The notes under the pieces: generated by a model | Databases searched by the model: none | The model's input: only the letters and a program-made list of their open reading frames with translations | What the model was told of the DNA's origin: nothing | DNA from: UBA4733 sp036734945 | GTDB taxonomy: Bacteria > Chloroflexota > UBA4733 | Direction: 5' to 3' | NCBI GenBank assembly: GCA_036734945.1 | Contig: DAIMXP010000019.1 | Span: 1 to 64,000 of the forward strand | DNA length: 64,000 nucleotides | In this document: positions 43,648-53,100 of the stretch, piece by piece | How positions within the stretch are numbered: position 1 is the first letter of the stretch | Layout: the number at the start of each line of letters is the position of its first letter | Translations under genes and position numbers: made by a program

Positions 43648-43871
43648 CTTGGGCCCTTTCCATCGCACTTGACAACGTTGGCTTTTACTGTACTATCTTT
43701 TTTAGACATCATTCGAATTCAGACTTTGGACTACGCGCTGGTTGCCCACGAGCGTCGGACGGTCGGGCGCCTGCGACGAATCCGGGCCTTCATTCTGGGT
43801 GAACGTTGGTCGAAATGGCTGGTGGTCGTTCGGTGTGGGGCCGACGACGTTGGCGCGGAAGGAGTCGCATC
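43648..43871. other. Divergent intergenic region with a strong plus-strand promoter
   Basis: It holds the promoter at 43669-43696 and the AAGGAG ribosome-binding site at 43858-43863 for the next gene. The roughly 170-bp leader between them shows no clear RNA motif. Confidence 0.5.
43669..43696 (+). promoter_or_regulatory. Sigma-70 promoter for the sugar-binding protein genes
   Basis: TTGACA (43669-43674) and TACTAT (43691-43696) have a 16-bp spacer. The region is AT-rich compared with its surroundings and leads to a leader of about 170 nt. Confidence 0.7.
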
Positions 43872-45422
43872 GTGGTTGGGTTGGGGAACGGTCGGCAAGG
43901 CATCAGCAGGCGGTGCTGTTTGCGAGTGCTGGGACGTAGCGTTATTGGGGTGAGCGCGGCTGGGCTGCTGGCCGCCTGCGGGGCCGGCGCCCCAGCAACC
44001 TCCGGTGGCACGTCGGGGAGCGCCTCGGTGACCGTCGCCGGCAGCGCCAGCGTTGCTGCTGCGACGTCTCAGGCTGCGACGTCGAGTGCCAAGACCGCGG
44101 TGGCGACGAGCGCTACTGCCGCGGTGGCGACAACGGCGGCTGCGAAGGGCGGACCGACGCCCTCGCCGGTGCCGCCGCCGAAGTCGTCCGGCAAAGGATC
44201 GGTCGTCTTTGAGTCGCCGGGGATCGGCCTGGCTGAATCGAAACCATTTCAGCAAATCGTCGATGACTTCAGCAAGAAGACGGGAATCAAGGTTGCCTAC
44301 GTGGACGGCGGCCTGAATTTTGAGAAGTTCGCTGTCCAGTTCGCCGGCGGCTCCGGTGGCGACCTCTACGAATATGAAACAAAGCAGGTGCCGCATTACG
44401 CTGTGGACGGCGTCTTCGAGAACCTGGACCCCTACATCGCCAAGTCCACCATCGTTAAGCCGGCAGAGTACTTCCCCATTACCTGGTCGAAGGGGAAGGT
44501 GCAAGGACACCAATATACCGTTCCCTGGGATACGACGCCAGTCGTTGTGTACTACAACAAAGATATCTTCAAGCAAGCTGGCATAACACCGCCGTCGGCC
44601 AAGTGGGGAGACGATACCTGGGACTGGAATGCCTTCCTCAGCACTGCACAGAAGCTCACGAAGTCGGATAAGACGATCTTCGGCTGCGATATATCCACGT
44701 GGTGGGTGTATAGCCTGCCCTGGATTTGGAGCAACGGCGGCCAGGTCGTGAACCAGGAATTGACGAAGGTTCAGTACACTCAGCAAGCAGTGCAGGACGC
44801 CTGGCAGTTCCTGGTCGACCTGCGCTGGAAGTACAATGTCTGGTCCCAGCCGTCACAGAAGCATGCCGACTTCAACACGGGCGGCGTAGCCATGTTCCTT
44901 TCAGGACCGTACTCCATTCCAGGCCTGCGCGCCGCTGCGAAGGTGCCCTGGGATGTCGTGCCGGTACCCAAGGGTAAGGCTGGGATTTGGACCCGCGATC
45001 CATCCGACTCGCTGACGATCTGGAACGGCAGCAAGAACAAAGACGAGGCGTTCCAACTCATGGAGTACATCACCGGCCCTGAAGGGCAACTGGTCATCGG
45101 CAAGAGCGGTCGCGGTGTTCCCAGCCGGCACAGTGTTGCTACCTCCAAGGCCTTCCTCGAGCAGGGAGACGGGGTCAACTGGCAGGTGTTCGCCGATGGG
45201 CCGAACCACGAGGGCGAGCAGCCGGTCACCGATGTCTGGCCGCAGATGGACAGCATGACTGGCAAGGTGCTCGACGCCATGTGGAACAACAAAGCCAATG
45301 TCTCGGAAACCACGACCAAGCTCGAGCAGACGATCCAGCCGCTCCTGGATCAGGCCAAGGAACGGCGAGACCTCTCAGCCTGGTACCTCCCTGTCGGCTG
45401 GAAGTCGCCAGTCTACTCGTAA
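43872..45422 (+). CDS. Extracellular sugar-binding lipoprotein (ABC transporter SBP family 1), first of two
   Basis: The protein has 516 residues from GTG 43872, chosen because AAGGAG lies 8 bp upstream. SRRCCLRVLGRSVIG is twin-arginine-like, and LLAACGAG is the lipobox. A 70-residue Ala/Thr/Ser linker follows. The binding domain has FQQIVDDFSKKTGIKVAYVD, TVPWDTTPVVVYYNKDIFKQ and EAFQLMEYITGPEGQLVIGK, typical of family 1 sugar-binding proteins (maltose/glycerol-phosphate type). It would bind a sugar outside and hand it to an ABC importer; no permease or ATPase gene is in the window. It is followed by a second SBP gene 80 bp on. Confidence 0.9.
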   Translation: MVGLGNGRQGISRRCCLRVLGRSVIGVSAAGLLAACGAGAPATSGGTSGSASVTVAGSASVAAATSQAATSSAKTAVATSATAAVATTAAAKGGPTPSPVPPPKSSGKGSVVFESPGIGLAESKPFQQIVDDFSKKTGIKVAYVDGGLNFEKFAVQFAGGSGGDLYEYETKQVPHYAVDGVFENLDPYIAKSTIVKPAEYFPITWSKGKVQGHQYTVPWDTTPVVVYYNKDIFKQAGITPPSAKWGDDTWDWNAFLSTAQKLTKSDKTIFGCDISTWWVYSLPWIWSNGGQVVNQELTKVQYTQQAVQDAWQFLVDLRWKYNVWSQPSQKHADFNTGGVAMFLSGPYSIPGLRAAAKVPWDVVPVPKGKAGIWTRDPSDSLTIWNGSKNKDEAFQLMEYITGPEGQLVIGKSGRGVPSRHSVATSKAFLEQGDGVNWQVFADGPNHEGEQPVTDVWPQMDSMTGKVLDAMWNNKANVSETTTKLEQTIQPLLDQAKERRDLSAWYLPVGWKSPVYS

Positions 45423-45502
45423 CGGTACTGCGCGCCGTTGCCCGACGTGATTGTGTGCTGGTGATGGTCCCGCGCACGCTATGGATTGGGAAAGGAACAG
45501 TC

Positions 45503-47029
45503 ATGGTCGATTCGCAACAATCCTCCGCTCTCTTTCGCTCCCGCAGGACCTTGCTGACCGGCATCGCCGGTCTGGCCGGGACGCTGGCCCTGGCCGCCTG
45601 CGGCGCGACTGCAACGACTACCGGCGCATCGTCGGCGGCCGTCACCACGGCGGCTGCCAGCAGCTCTGCCGCCAGCGTTGCCGCCGCTACCAGCACGGCT
45701 GCGAGGACCACCAGCGCTGCCGCTACGAAAGCCGCCGGGTCGGCGGCGGCAACGCCGTCGCCCACCAAGATCCCGGTCAAGACCGGCCAAACCGCCATCG
45801 AATACTGGTACTGGGGCAGCACTGACTATGACGCCCGCGAGAAGCGCATCGCCACGGCCTTCATGCAGGCGAACCCGTCGGTCGTGGTCAACCTCAGTAA
45901 CCCTCCCGGTAGCCTCTACGAAAAGCTGCTGGCCGCCTTCGCCGGCAGCTCCGGCCCCGATGCCTTTGCCATGGACCTGCCCTGGGTGATCCAGTTCGGC
46001 GATGCCGGTTTGGCGTTGGACCTCGCTCCCCGCATTCATCAGGATACGGATGCCTGGCTAGACCAGTACTTGAAGGACCCGCTCTCCCAGCCCATGTACA
46101 ACAAGATCTACCAGTACAAAGGCGGCCAGATACTGGCGCTGACTGGGGAAGCCAGCCCCAACGTGATGTTCTACAATGGCGACCTCTTCCGGCAGAAAGG
46201 GCTCAAGACGCCCTACGAGCTCTACCAAGCCAACCAATGGACTTGGGAGAACTATCTTGATGCCGCCCGGAAGTTAAACGCCATGAAGCCGGATGGCAGC
46301 TACACGACCGCCGCGTCAGTGATGGGGCTATCACGGCTCTGGATCGACGCCGCCGGTGGCCAGGAGTTCGATTCTGTCCGCCATCCGACGAAGTGCCTCT
46401 ACGACCAGAGCGCCGACGTGCAGGCACTCAATTTCCTGCGCGACGCCATCAACAAGGACAAGATCATCCCCAGCAACTTCAACAAGCAGGTCGGCACCGA
46501 TACCGACAAGGCCTTTTTGGCCGGGCGACTCGCCATGAACGCCCGCTGGACCACCGGTATCGGCATCTACAAGGACATCACGCAGTTCAAGTGGGGGATG
46601 GCGCCGTACCCGAAGCAGGCCACCTACGCCAACGACTACGCCACCGGCGGCCCGACGATGGTGGCCATCGCCAAAGGGAAGGCGACCAACGATGCAGCCT
46701 GGAGCTACGCCAAGTACAAGTGCGGGCCGGATGGCCTGATGATCTTTGCCGAGTGGGGTACGGGAGTGCCGTTCTCCAAGAACGCCCAGGACAAGACCTT
46801 GCAGGTCCACAAGGGCATCGCCAGCCTGGAGACGCCCGGCTTCGACTTCACGCTGCTGCAAACCGGCAAGTACGACAACTTCCGGCTGCTCAGCAAGGAT
46901 CAGAGCAAGATCAACGACATCATCAACAAGCACTTGCCGATGATCTGGAACGCGCAGACCGACACCCAGACCGCGGCGACACAGATCAGCCAGGAAGTCA
47001 GTGCCTTCCTGCAGCAGACCCCGCAGTAA
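45503..47029 (+). CDS. Extracellular sugar-binding lipoprotein (ABC transporter SBP family 1), second
   Basis: The protein has 508 residues from ATG 45503 behind AAAGGA. SRRTLLTGIAGLAGTLALAAC combines a twin-arginine-like motif with a lipobox (shown as a region). The binding domain has IEYWYWGSTDYDAREKRIAT, TGEASPNVMFYNGDLFRQKG and WTWENYLDAARKLNAMKPDG. It is only distantly similar to the SBP upstream, so the pair probably serve different sugars. A family A palindrome begins 5 bp after the stop codon and could act as terminator. No transport partner genes are close by. Confidence 0.9.
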   Translation: MVDSQQSSALFRSRRTLLTGIAGLAGTLALAACGATATTTGASSAAVTTAAASSSAASVAAATSTAARTTSAAATKAAGSAAATPSPTKIPVKTGQTAIEYWYWGSTDYDAREKRIATAFMQANPSVVVNLSNPPGSLYEKLLAAFAGSSGPDAFAMDLPWVIQFGDAGLALDLAPRIHQDTDAWLDQYLKDPLSQPMYNKIYQYKGGQILALTGEASPNVMFYNGDLFRQKGLKTPYELYQANQWTWENYLDAARKLNAMKPDGSYTTAASVMGLSRLWIDAAGGQEFDSVRHPTKCLYDQSADVQALNFLRDAINKDKIIPSNFNKQVGTDTDKAFLAGRLAMNARWTTGIGIYKDITQFKWGMAPYPKQATYANDYATGGPTMVAIAKGKATNDAAWSYAKYKCGPDGLMIFAEWGTGVPFSKNAQDKTLQVHKGIASLETPGFDFTLLQTGKYDNFRLLSKDQSKINDIINKHLPMIWNAQTDTQTAATQISQEVSAFLQQTPQ

Positions 47030-47034
47030 GCAAG

Positions 47035-47168
47035 AGGGCGGCGACTGTGGGCCCAGGGGGCACCCTCCGCCAACAAACGGGCCAATGCGGCGCCGGTGAC
47101 ATCCATGCGCCCGCAGTCGCCCGCGTGACCTGGCGGAGGGTGCCCCCTGGGCCCACAGTCGCCGCCCT
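47035..47168. repeat. Palindromic repeat, family A (long perfect arms)
   Basis: 38-bp perfect inverted arms at 47035-47072 and 47131-47168, beginning AGGGCGGCGACTGTGGGCCC, with a 58-bp interior that contains GCGCCCGCAGTCGCCC. It starts 5 bp after the stop of the sugar-binding protein gene and is the cleanest member of the family. Confidence 0.9.
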
Positions 47169-47190
47169 GTTCGTAGCCGCCTCCCTGCTG

Positions 47191-47760
47191 TTACCGGTTT
47201 GGCGAGGCATAGAGCAAGGCAAGGAGACGGTCGAGCGCATCTTTGGCTGCTAGTTTGATGGCGCCGAGCGAGCAACGGTGCGCTATGGCGGCCTCCTTGG
47301 TGAGACGGTTGCCGATATCCCAGATCGCTTGCTGGTCGCGTGGCGAGAGCCGGTGGACCAGCGCCTTGACCGTGTCGCGCTCAAAGTGCAATGTTGCCGG
47401 TTGGTTGGCGAGTTCGCCTTCGATGTAGTGCCGCCAGCCGTCGGCATGGCCGGCCTGCAGACCGACCGGGTCGTGCCCGCCTGGCCCACGTACCAGCGTC
47501 GTGACGCCGCGCACCTGGTGAAACGTGCGTGGGCGCGGGCGTCCTGCTTCATCAAGCCGTGGATCGTCGCTGCCGGGGTGGGCAGTATAGACGTCCGCCT
47601 CCGTGACCACCGCCGTGTCCAGGCGGGGGAGGCTGAGCACCGGCGCCCCCAGGCGGGCCGGTGCATCCGTGTACAGCGTCCAGCGGATGTAGGCGCGTAG
47701 GGCGGTACGCAGGTCCGCCTGACTGGGCGCCCGCTCTCGCTGTGCAGTCTCCGGGGGCAT
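47191..47760 (-). CDS. Hypothetical protein
   Basis: The protein has 189 residues from ATG 47758-47760 with GAGGTAG upstream. The N-terminal third is basic and helical (QADLRTALRAYIRWTLYTDA), the middle is beta-rich with HQVRGVTTLVRGPGGHDPV, and the C-terminal third is helical (LSPRDQQAIWDIGNRLTKEA, then AIKLAAKDALDRLLALLYAS). This last part recalls sigma-factor region 4 or other helix-turn-helix tails but has no certain match. It lies between a family A repeat and a GAAC-N4-GTTC palindrome. Function unknown. Confidence 0.6.
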   Translation of the reverse strand: MPPETAQRERAPSQADLRTALRAYIRWTLYTDAPARLGAPVLSLPRLDTAVVTEADVYTAHPGSDDPRLDEAGRPRPRTFHQVRGVTTLVRGPGGHDPVGLQAGHADGWRHYIEGELANQPATLHFERDTVKALVHRLSPRDQQAIWDIGNRLTKEAAIAHRCSLGAIKLAAKDALDRLLALLYASPNR

Positions 47761-47796
47761 CGTGCTACCTCGTCTTCCTGGTGCGTGCCAAATAAG

Positions 47797-47808
47797 GAAC
47801 AAATGTTC
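47797..47808. promoter_or_regulatory. LexA-box-like palindrome GAACAAATGTTC
   Basis: GAAC-N4-GTTC matches the LexA/DinR site pattern of Gram-positive bacteria. It lies 37 bp upstream of the 189-residue gene at 47191-47760 and overlaps the edge of a TATAAT at 47809-47814. A single site is weak evidence. Confidence 0.4.
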
Positions 47809-47964
47809 TATAATCAGCCCCCACTATAGGCAGCAGACGGCAAGTTGTCAAGTGGCATGGCCGCAACGGGTGTCCCCCAAAGCATTGCGCCGGATGCTTG
47901 GGACCTCCCGGGGGCGGAGCCGTTCGCAAGCAGACCGCAGCCTATCCGTCGATGAGGCGCTCGG

Positions 47965-49194
47965 CTAGAGCAACGCCATCGCCAGCCACATCCAAGCCAT
48001 GAGCACCAGCGATGGCGCCACAAAGAGCAGGCGGGGCTTCGCACTGGAGCGCATCAGCAGTACCGTCCCGAGGACGTACCACTCGGTAATAGCCCGCAGG
48101 GAGCCAATGTCCTCGCCCCAGACTGAAGTGCCCAGGCAGGCGAGGAGCAGGCTGTAGAGGAGCCAGGCCAGGCAGAGCCAGAGGGGGCTCCTCCTTTCAC
48201 GCAACGCCGCCAGCACGCCGAGGCCGAACATGACCAGCGCCAACATCTCAAGGAGCCATACGGCGTCGGCCGGGCGCGACCAGGGCGCCAACCGGCCGAC
48301 GTATTGCGCGAGGCCGGCAAGTGGCAGCCCGATGTTGCCACTGTTGCCCCGAAACGGCAGGCTCTGCCAGCGCCACCAGAGCAGCCCTTGCCAGGCGACA
48401 TAGGTCGCGATCGGCACCGCGAAGAGCGCCGCTGGCTGCTGTTGCCCGACGCCGCGGAGGCGGTCGCGCGCCCACACCAGCGCGAGGGCGACCGGCACGA
48501 GCAACGCGGATTCGCGCGTCAGGACTGCCAGGGTGAGGCAGAGTGCTGCGCCGACGTGGCGCTGACGGAGGAGCAGCCATACGCCGACCAGGACAAGCGT
48601 CAACTCAACGATCTCGGTGAGATCCAGGGCGAGCGTCACCACAAAGCCGGGGCAGAGCGCCGGCAAAGCTCCCCACCACGACGGCCGTTGGAACGAGTGC
48701 GCCAGTGCCGCCCCGACGCCGGCAATCAGGCAAAGCGCGAGAAAGTTGACAGCGATCAGTGCAGCGGGAACCAGCGCTGGGCGGCCCAGCGAGAGCAGCC
48801 AGGCGAGCACGGGGTAGAGTATGCGTTGCTGCCGGTAGGCCGGGTTATCCAGCCAGATGCCGTGATCGTTGGCCTTCGCCGTCCACGGTTCCAGGGCGAG
48901 CCGGTAGTACGCCTGGCCATCGTAGCCGGAGGAATGCGCCAACACGTGCAGATTGGCAGGAACTTGCGCCGCATCGGCGAACAGGTCACCAGCGGCCACG
49001 AAGGCGGAAGGGTCGCCACCGTGGATTACCAGACGAGCGGCGATGAAGAGTCCGTACAGCGTGGCAACGGCAATAACAGGCCCGGCGACCGCGCGGAGCC
49101 AGGTGACAGAGGAGGAGAAGACGTTGGTGGTGCGCCGCCTAACTGAAGAGCCGACGAACTGGGTACGTGAAGCCCGGCAGCACGTCCAGACCAT
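47965..49194 (-). CDS. Multi-spanning membrane protein, glycosyltransferase-like
   Basis: About 409 residues with around ten membrane helices. AGPVIAVATLYGLFIAARLV is followed by an external loop with LAHSSGYDGQAYYRLALEPW, and then GIWLDNPAYRQQRILYPVLA; the YDGQxYY and P-x-YRxQRILYP blocks recur in large membrane proteins of Chloroflexota and Actinobacteria related to GT-C enzymes. LAVLTRESALLVPVALALVW is a further motif (TRE). The start is uncertain: ATG 49192-49194 lies 56 bp inside the Uma2 gene, and no good start occurs closer to the first helix. It is probably translated with the Uma2 gene. Confidence 0.68.
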   Translation of the reverse strand: MVWTCCRASRTQFVGSSVRRRTTNVFSSSVTWLRAVAGPVIAVATLYGLFIAARLVIHGGDPSAFVAAGDLFADAAQVPANLHVLAHSSGYDGQAYYRLALEPWTAKANDHGIWLDNPAYRQQRILYPVLAWLLSLGRPALVPAALIAVNFLALCLIAGVGAALAHSFQRPSWWGALPALCPGFVVTLALDLTEIVELTLVLVGVWLLLRQRHVGAALCLTLAVLTRESALLVPVALALVWARDRLRGVGQQQPAALFAVPIATYVAWQGLLWWRWQSLPFRGNSGNIGLPLAGLAQYVGRLAPWSRPADAVWLLEMLALVMFGLGVLAALRERRSPLWLCLAWLLYSLLLACLGTSVWGEDIGSLRAITEWYVLGTVLLMRSSAKPRLLFVAPSLVLMAWMWLAMALL

Positions 49195-49744
49195 CCAGCA
49201 CATCGCCGGTGTTGAGCGTGGCGACGGGGCGATCCGCCCCTGCACGCCAAACATCCACCTGACGGTAGGTCGGCCAGACGAGCCAGAGCAACCGCACGCC
49301 CGCCTCAAGATAGAGCCGCGCCTTCTCGGCCATTTCGGGACGGTACTGGTTGGGGGAAACGACTTCGACCGCCAGATCAGGGGCGACGTGCCAGGCGCGC
49401 CGAAAATCCGGCGAGTCCGGCGACGGGTAGCGCCCCTCGCGGACAAAGGCGACGTCGGGTACCAGAGAAGTTATCGGCTCACCTGGCTGACTCAGCACAT
49501 ACGTACCATCTGCCCCAGTGACTCGACCCAGGTTCCTCGCCTGCACGAACACCGTTATGGCGGTGGCCAGGCTGACGGCTGTCCACGAGTCGCCCCCCGA
49601 TGCTGGCGGCATCCGCACCAGTCTCCCTTCGACGAGCTCATACGCCCAGTTGTCGTCGTTGATGCGCAAGAGGTCATCGTCGGTCAACAGCCGATCGACG
49701 CCGGGAGCCAGTTCGGCCCAAGGGGCAAGCGTGCTGTTTGCCAT
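49139..49744 (-). CDS. Uma2-family putative endonuclease
   Basis: The protein has 201 residues from ATG 49742-49744 behind GGTGGAG. YELVEGRLVRMPPASGGDSW is the Uma2 N-terminal signature, and LVPDVAFVREGR and PDLAVEVVSPNQYRPEMAEK hold the PD-(D/E)XK-like acidic residues (PDV, EVVSP). YLEAGVRLLWLVWPTYRQVD is the C-terminal block. Uma2 proteins are abundant in cyanobacteria and Chloroflexota and are often linked to mobile genes; their biological role is unsettled. It overlaps the membrane protein gene downstream. Confidence 0.9.
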   Translation of the reverse strand: MANSTLAPWAELAPGVDRLLTDDDLLRINDDNWAYELVEGRLVRMPPASGGDSWTAVSLATAITVFVQARNLGRVTGADGTYVLSQPGEPITSLVPDVAFVREGRYPSPDSPDFRRAWHVAPDLAVEVVSPNQYRPEMAEKARLYLEAGVRLLWLVWPTYRQVDVWRAGADRPVATLNTGDVLDGLDVLPGFTYPVRRLFS

Positions 49745-49821
49745 CGCTCCACCTCGCTCTGTGTGCCCGCCGGAGCAGACTATACCACTCCCGTCTGAGT
49801 GACTCTGCTTGTCGCCGGGGG

Positions 49822-49850
49822 TTGACGCCTGGCGATTGCTCGGTTATAGT
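49822..49850 (+). promoter_or_regulatory. Sigma-70 promoter of the GNAT-fusion leader
   Basis: TTGACG (49822-49827) and TATAGT (49845-49850) have a 17-bp spacer. Transcription would begin near 49857, leaving a leader of about 260 nt before the GNAT-fusion start codon. Confidence 0.72.
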
Positions 49851-49926
49851 CCCGTTCGATAGTGCAGCGTTCTCGTCACCCAGGCGATTGCGCGGTGACG
49901 ATGTAGCGGTGGGAAGGAGGGGACGA

Positions 49927-50016
49927 ATGGTGCATGATCGGCCACGCTTCGCCGCCCTACCGGCACGCCCATCGCAGCCCGTCCGCTCGCCGCGCCCCCA
50001 GCATGACGCACCGTAA
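49927..50016 (+). CDS. Leader peptide, Arg/Pro-rich
   Basis: The peptide has 29 residues, MVHDRPRFAALPARPSQP at the start, with five Arg and eight Pro. The start codon is preceded by AAGGAGGGG at ideal spacing, better than most genes in the window. It lies between a strong promoter and an intrinsic terminator. This is the layout of a transcription-attenuation leader, though the sensed signal is unknown. Confidence 0.55.
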   Translation: MVHDRPRFAALPARPSQPVRSPRPQHDAP

Positions 50017-50042
50017 GGGGCAGTGTCACTAGCGTGGCCTGC

Positions 50043-50077
50043 GCCGCCGGTGGGGAAGCTCACCCGGCGGCTTTTTT
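50043..50077 (+). terminator. Intrinsic terminator in the leader of the GNAT-fusion gene
   Basis: GCCGCCGGTG and CACCCGGCGGC pair with one bulge and are followed by TTTTTT. It lies 42 bp upstream of the start codon at 50119, so it would block the downstream gene unless an alternative fold forms. Confidence 0.75.
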
Positions 50078-50118
50078 GTGCCCTGTCTACCTTGAAAAGG
50101 ATGAGGAGGACTGCCAAA

Positions 50119-53100
50119 GTGACCCTGACGATTGACGCGCCACAGCGCACCGCCGCCGCCACACGGGGCGAGCGGCGCATCACGGAGTTTCGCCCGGAGG
50201 ACGCCGCCGCGGTTGCGGCTATGTTCGAAGGCAGCAACGAAGGCTGGCCGGACGGCTTCGGTGACGGCACGCCCTGGACCGTGGAAAAGGTGCTGGATAT
50301 GCAGTCCAGCCGCCAGCCGCTCGCTACCTTCCTTTCCTGGGAGGGCAAAGAGGCCGCCGGCTATTGCTCGTTCTACGAGTACCCCGGTGAAGTGGGGCTG
50401 GCCGGTTACGTCGGCTTGCTCAACGCCGCCACACGCTTCCACGGCCGCGGCCACGGACGCGACCTGCTGAAGGCCGCCCTGCAGCGCTGCCTGGACCTTG
50501 GCTACCGCCGCGTCGACCTGCACACCTGGCAGGGCAACATGAAAGCAGTGCCGCTCTACAAGAAGAGCGGCTACTACTGGGTGCCGGAATCGTCAGTCCA
50601 CATGGAGAACTACCTCCCCTTGCTCTTGCGCATCCCGGCCCTTGCCGACTTTTGGGAGCAGGCGGATTGGTATCAGACGCAGGTGCGCCAACTTTCGGTG
50701 CAGGAAGACCTCGTCCTGGACGGCAAGATGCGCGTCTACCCCTACGAGTTCCGCGCCGGCGCTCGCTTTGTGAAGGCGACGATCGACGCCACCGCCCGGG
50801 GCCTGACCGCCCTGGAGACGGAACGTTGGCGCCTTGCCTGCCACGTCGACGACCGCCAGTTAGCCATCGGGCGGTCACGAACCGTGACATGGGAAGTAGA
50901 GAATCGCAGCGGACAGCCGCTCAACCTCACACTGCTGGCCAGCGCCGGCCAGGGACTCCACCTCCAGAAGGAGGAGACCGTCACCGTCACGGACCGGTAT
51001 ACGGCGGAAGCGGTGCTCACCGCCGATGCCGACTACCAACCTCCGGCCCCTGGCCAGCCGGCGCCGCACGTGGAGTCGCTGTTCCTCATCGACGGCTTGC
51101 CGGTGCGCCTGGAAACGGGCGTACAGGTCAACCAGCCGGTGGAAATCCGCCTGCTGCCGCGCCGGGTTAGCCTGCTGACCGGCCAGGCGCGCACGGTGAC
51201 GCTGCAGTTGCAGAACCATCTGGATGAGACGGCGACGGTCGACCTCCGTCTGGCGCCGTCGGCGGGGCTGTTGATCGAAGGACCGGATGGCATGGCGCCG
51301 CCGGCCATCGCGCTGGCCGCCCAGAGCTACGGGGGCGCCGACGTTCGTCTGCGCGCAACCGAAAGCGGCGTGCAGGCGCTGGCGATTCGTGCGACGGTGA
51401 CCGTGGGTGCAGAGATCATCGAGCTGGCGGCGCTGGAGCTGCCGTTGCCGTCGCTGTTGCCGGGAGAGATCCTCGGCTTTGCAACCGACGCGCCAACGTC
51501 GTTCCACACGGAACGCGACGTGCAAAACCGCGAAGTGCGGCTGGAAACGTCGACGCACCGGCTGATCGTCGAATTGCGCGGCGGCGGCTGCTCCTTGGAG
51601 GACGCCGCCAGCGGCGCGCATCTGGGCGGCGCTCGCCTGCTGGCTGGTCCCCCCTTCTCCTGGACGGCGCAGTCGCGCGTCGTCCACGAAGCCACCTTTG
51701 AGCGAACCAAAGGCGGCATGACGGTACACATGCGTGGGGCAACCCCCCACCTGCCGCAGGCCGTTGTGGAACACGAGTTGCACCTGACGAGCGGGGGATT
51801 GCTGCGCCTGGCGACGGCGGTGACGAACGTCGGTGACAGCCCCCTGGCTGCTCAGGCCGGGCTGGAGTCCTGGGCAGGCGACAACATGCCGACGCTGGTG
51901 CTGCCCAGCGCCTATGGCTTGATCGCCACGTCGCTGCCGGAGTTCCCCGACTGGAGCGACCTGAGTCTACAGACGCCAGCGACCTTTGTAGAGACATGGA
52001 TAGCCCGCGAAGGCGAGGGCAATGTCGCCGGCCTATTCTGGTCGGAGGCTTCGCGCATCCAGCCCTCGGGCTGGGGACTGGCCGACCTGAAGCAAGACAC
52101 TGGCGAGCTGCAGCCGGGTGAGCGCCGCCTGCTGCCACCGGCCTACCTGTACGCCGGCCCCGGCGACCGCACCACTGTGCGCAAACTCTGGCGTCACCGG
52201 ATCGCGCCCGACGCATCCGAGCGCATGCCGACGCCTCGTGAGGCATTGACGCTCACCAATGTAGCCACGCCGGCAGTGGTGGTGGCCGCCGCAGCCGGCG
52301 AGCTCACCTTGAGCAGCGTGGCGAGCGCCGAGCTCCCAGGCCGGGTGGAATGGGAGGCGCCCGCCGGTTGGACCGTCGAGCCGCCATACACCGACATCGT
52401 CGGCCTTCGCCTCGGTCATGACCAGGCGGTGGCCGTGCGCGTGCGCCACGCCGAGCGCCGGCCGGCAGCGGCCGCCGTGCGCGCCACCTTTCGCTCCGAA
52501 CGCCTGCAACAGCAGGTCTTCGCCGGCGCCTTGCTCGACCTTGGGGAACACGCGGGCGGTGTGACCGTGACCGTAGGGGAGCAGGCCGGGCAGCCGGTGT
52601 GGACCGTCGCCAACGGCTTCATGCGCTTCCGGGTGGCGCCGCAGTTCCTGGGCAGCATCATCGCCCTGGAAACACTTGCCGACGGCGTCAACCATTTACT
52701 GAGCGCCTTCCCCGAGCCTCGCGAATTTGGCTGGATGCGCCCCTGGTACGGCGGCATCTACGCCGCCGTGTATCGACCCGGCGTGGGGCACTTCCCGGAC
52801 CCTGGTCGCCTCTATCAGGACCGCTTCACCATAGAACCGGCGGACGCAGCCGGCCATGACGGGCGGCGGTGGCAAGGCGTTACCGTGGGGAGCACATTGC
52901 AGTCACACGGGCTACGTGGCCTGGAGCTGCAGGCGACCTACCTGACGCTGGCCGGTAGCAACCTGCTGGCGCTGCGTCTCACGCTGCGCAACCACACAAG
53001 CGCCACGTTGCCCGTCGATGCTGTGCTGGTTGCCTACCTCCAACCCGGCGGTTCGACCGCCGACGCGGAGCTGCTGCTCGACCCGGACGGGGAACGGCGG

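Noticed and set aside
49857..50077. T-box riboswitch upstream of the GNAT fusion
   Set aside because: Promoter, leader and terminator fit, but the conserved T-box antiterminator sequence is not present, and the gene is not an aminoacyl-tRNA synthetase or amino acid gene.
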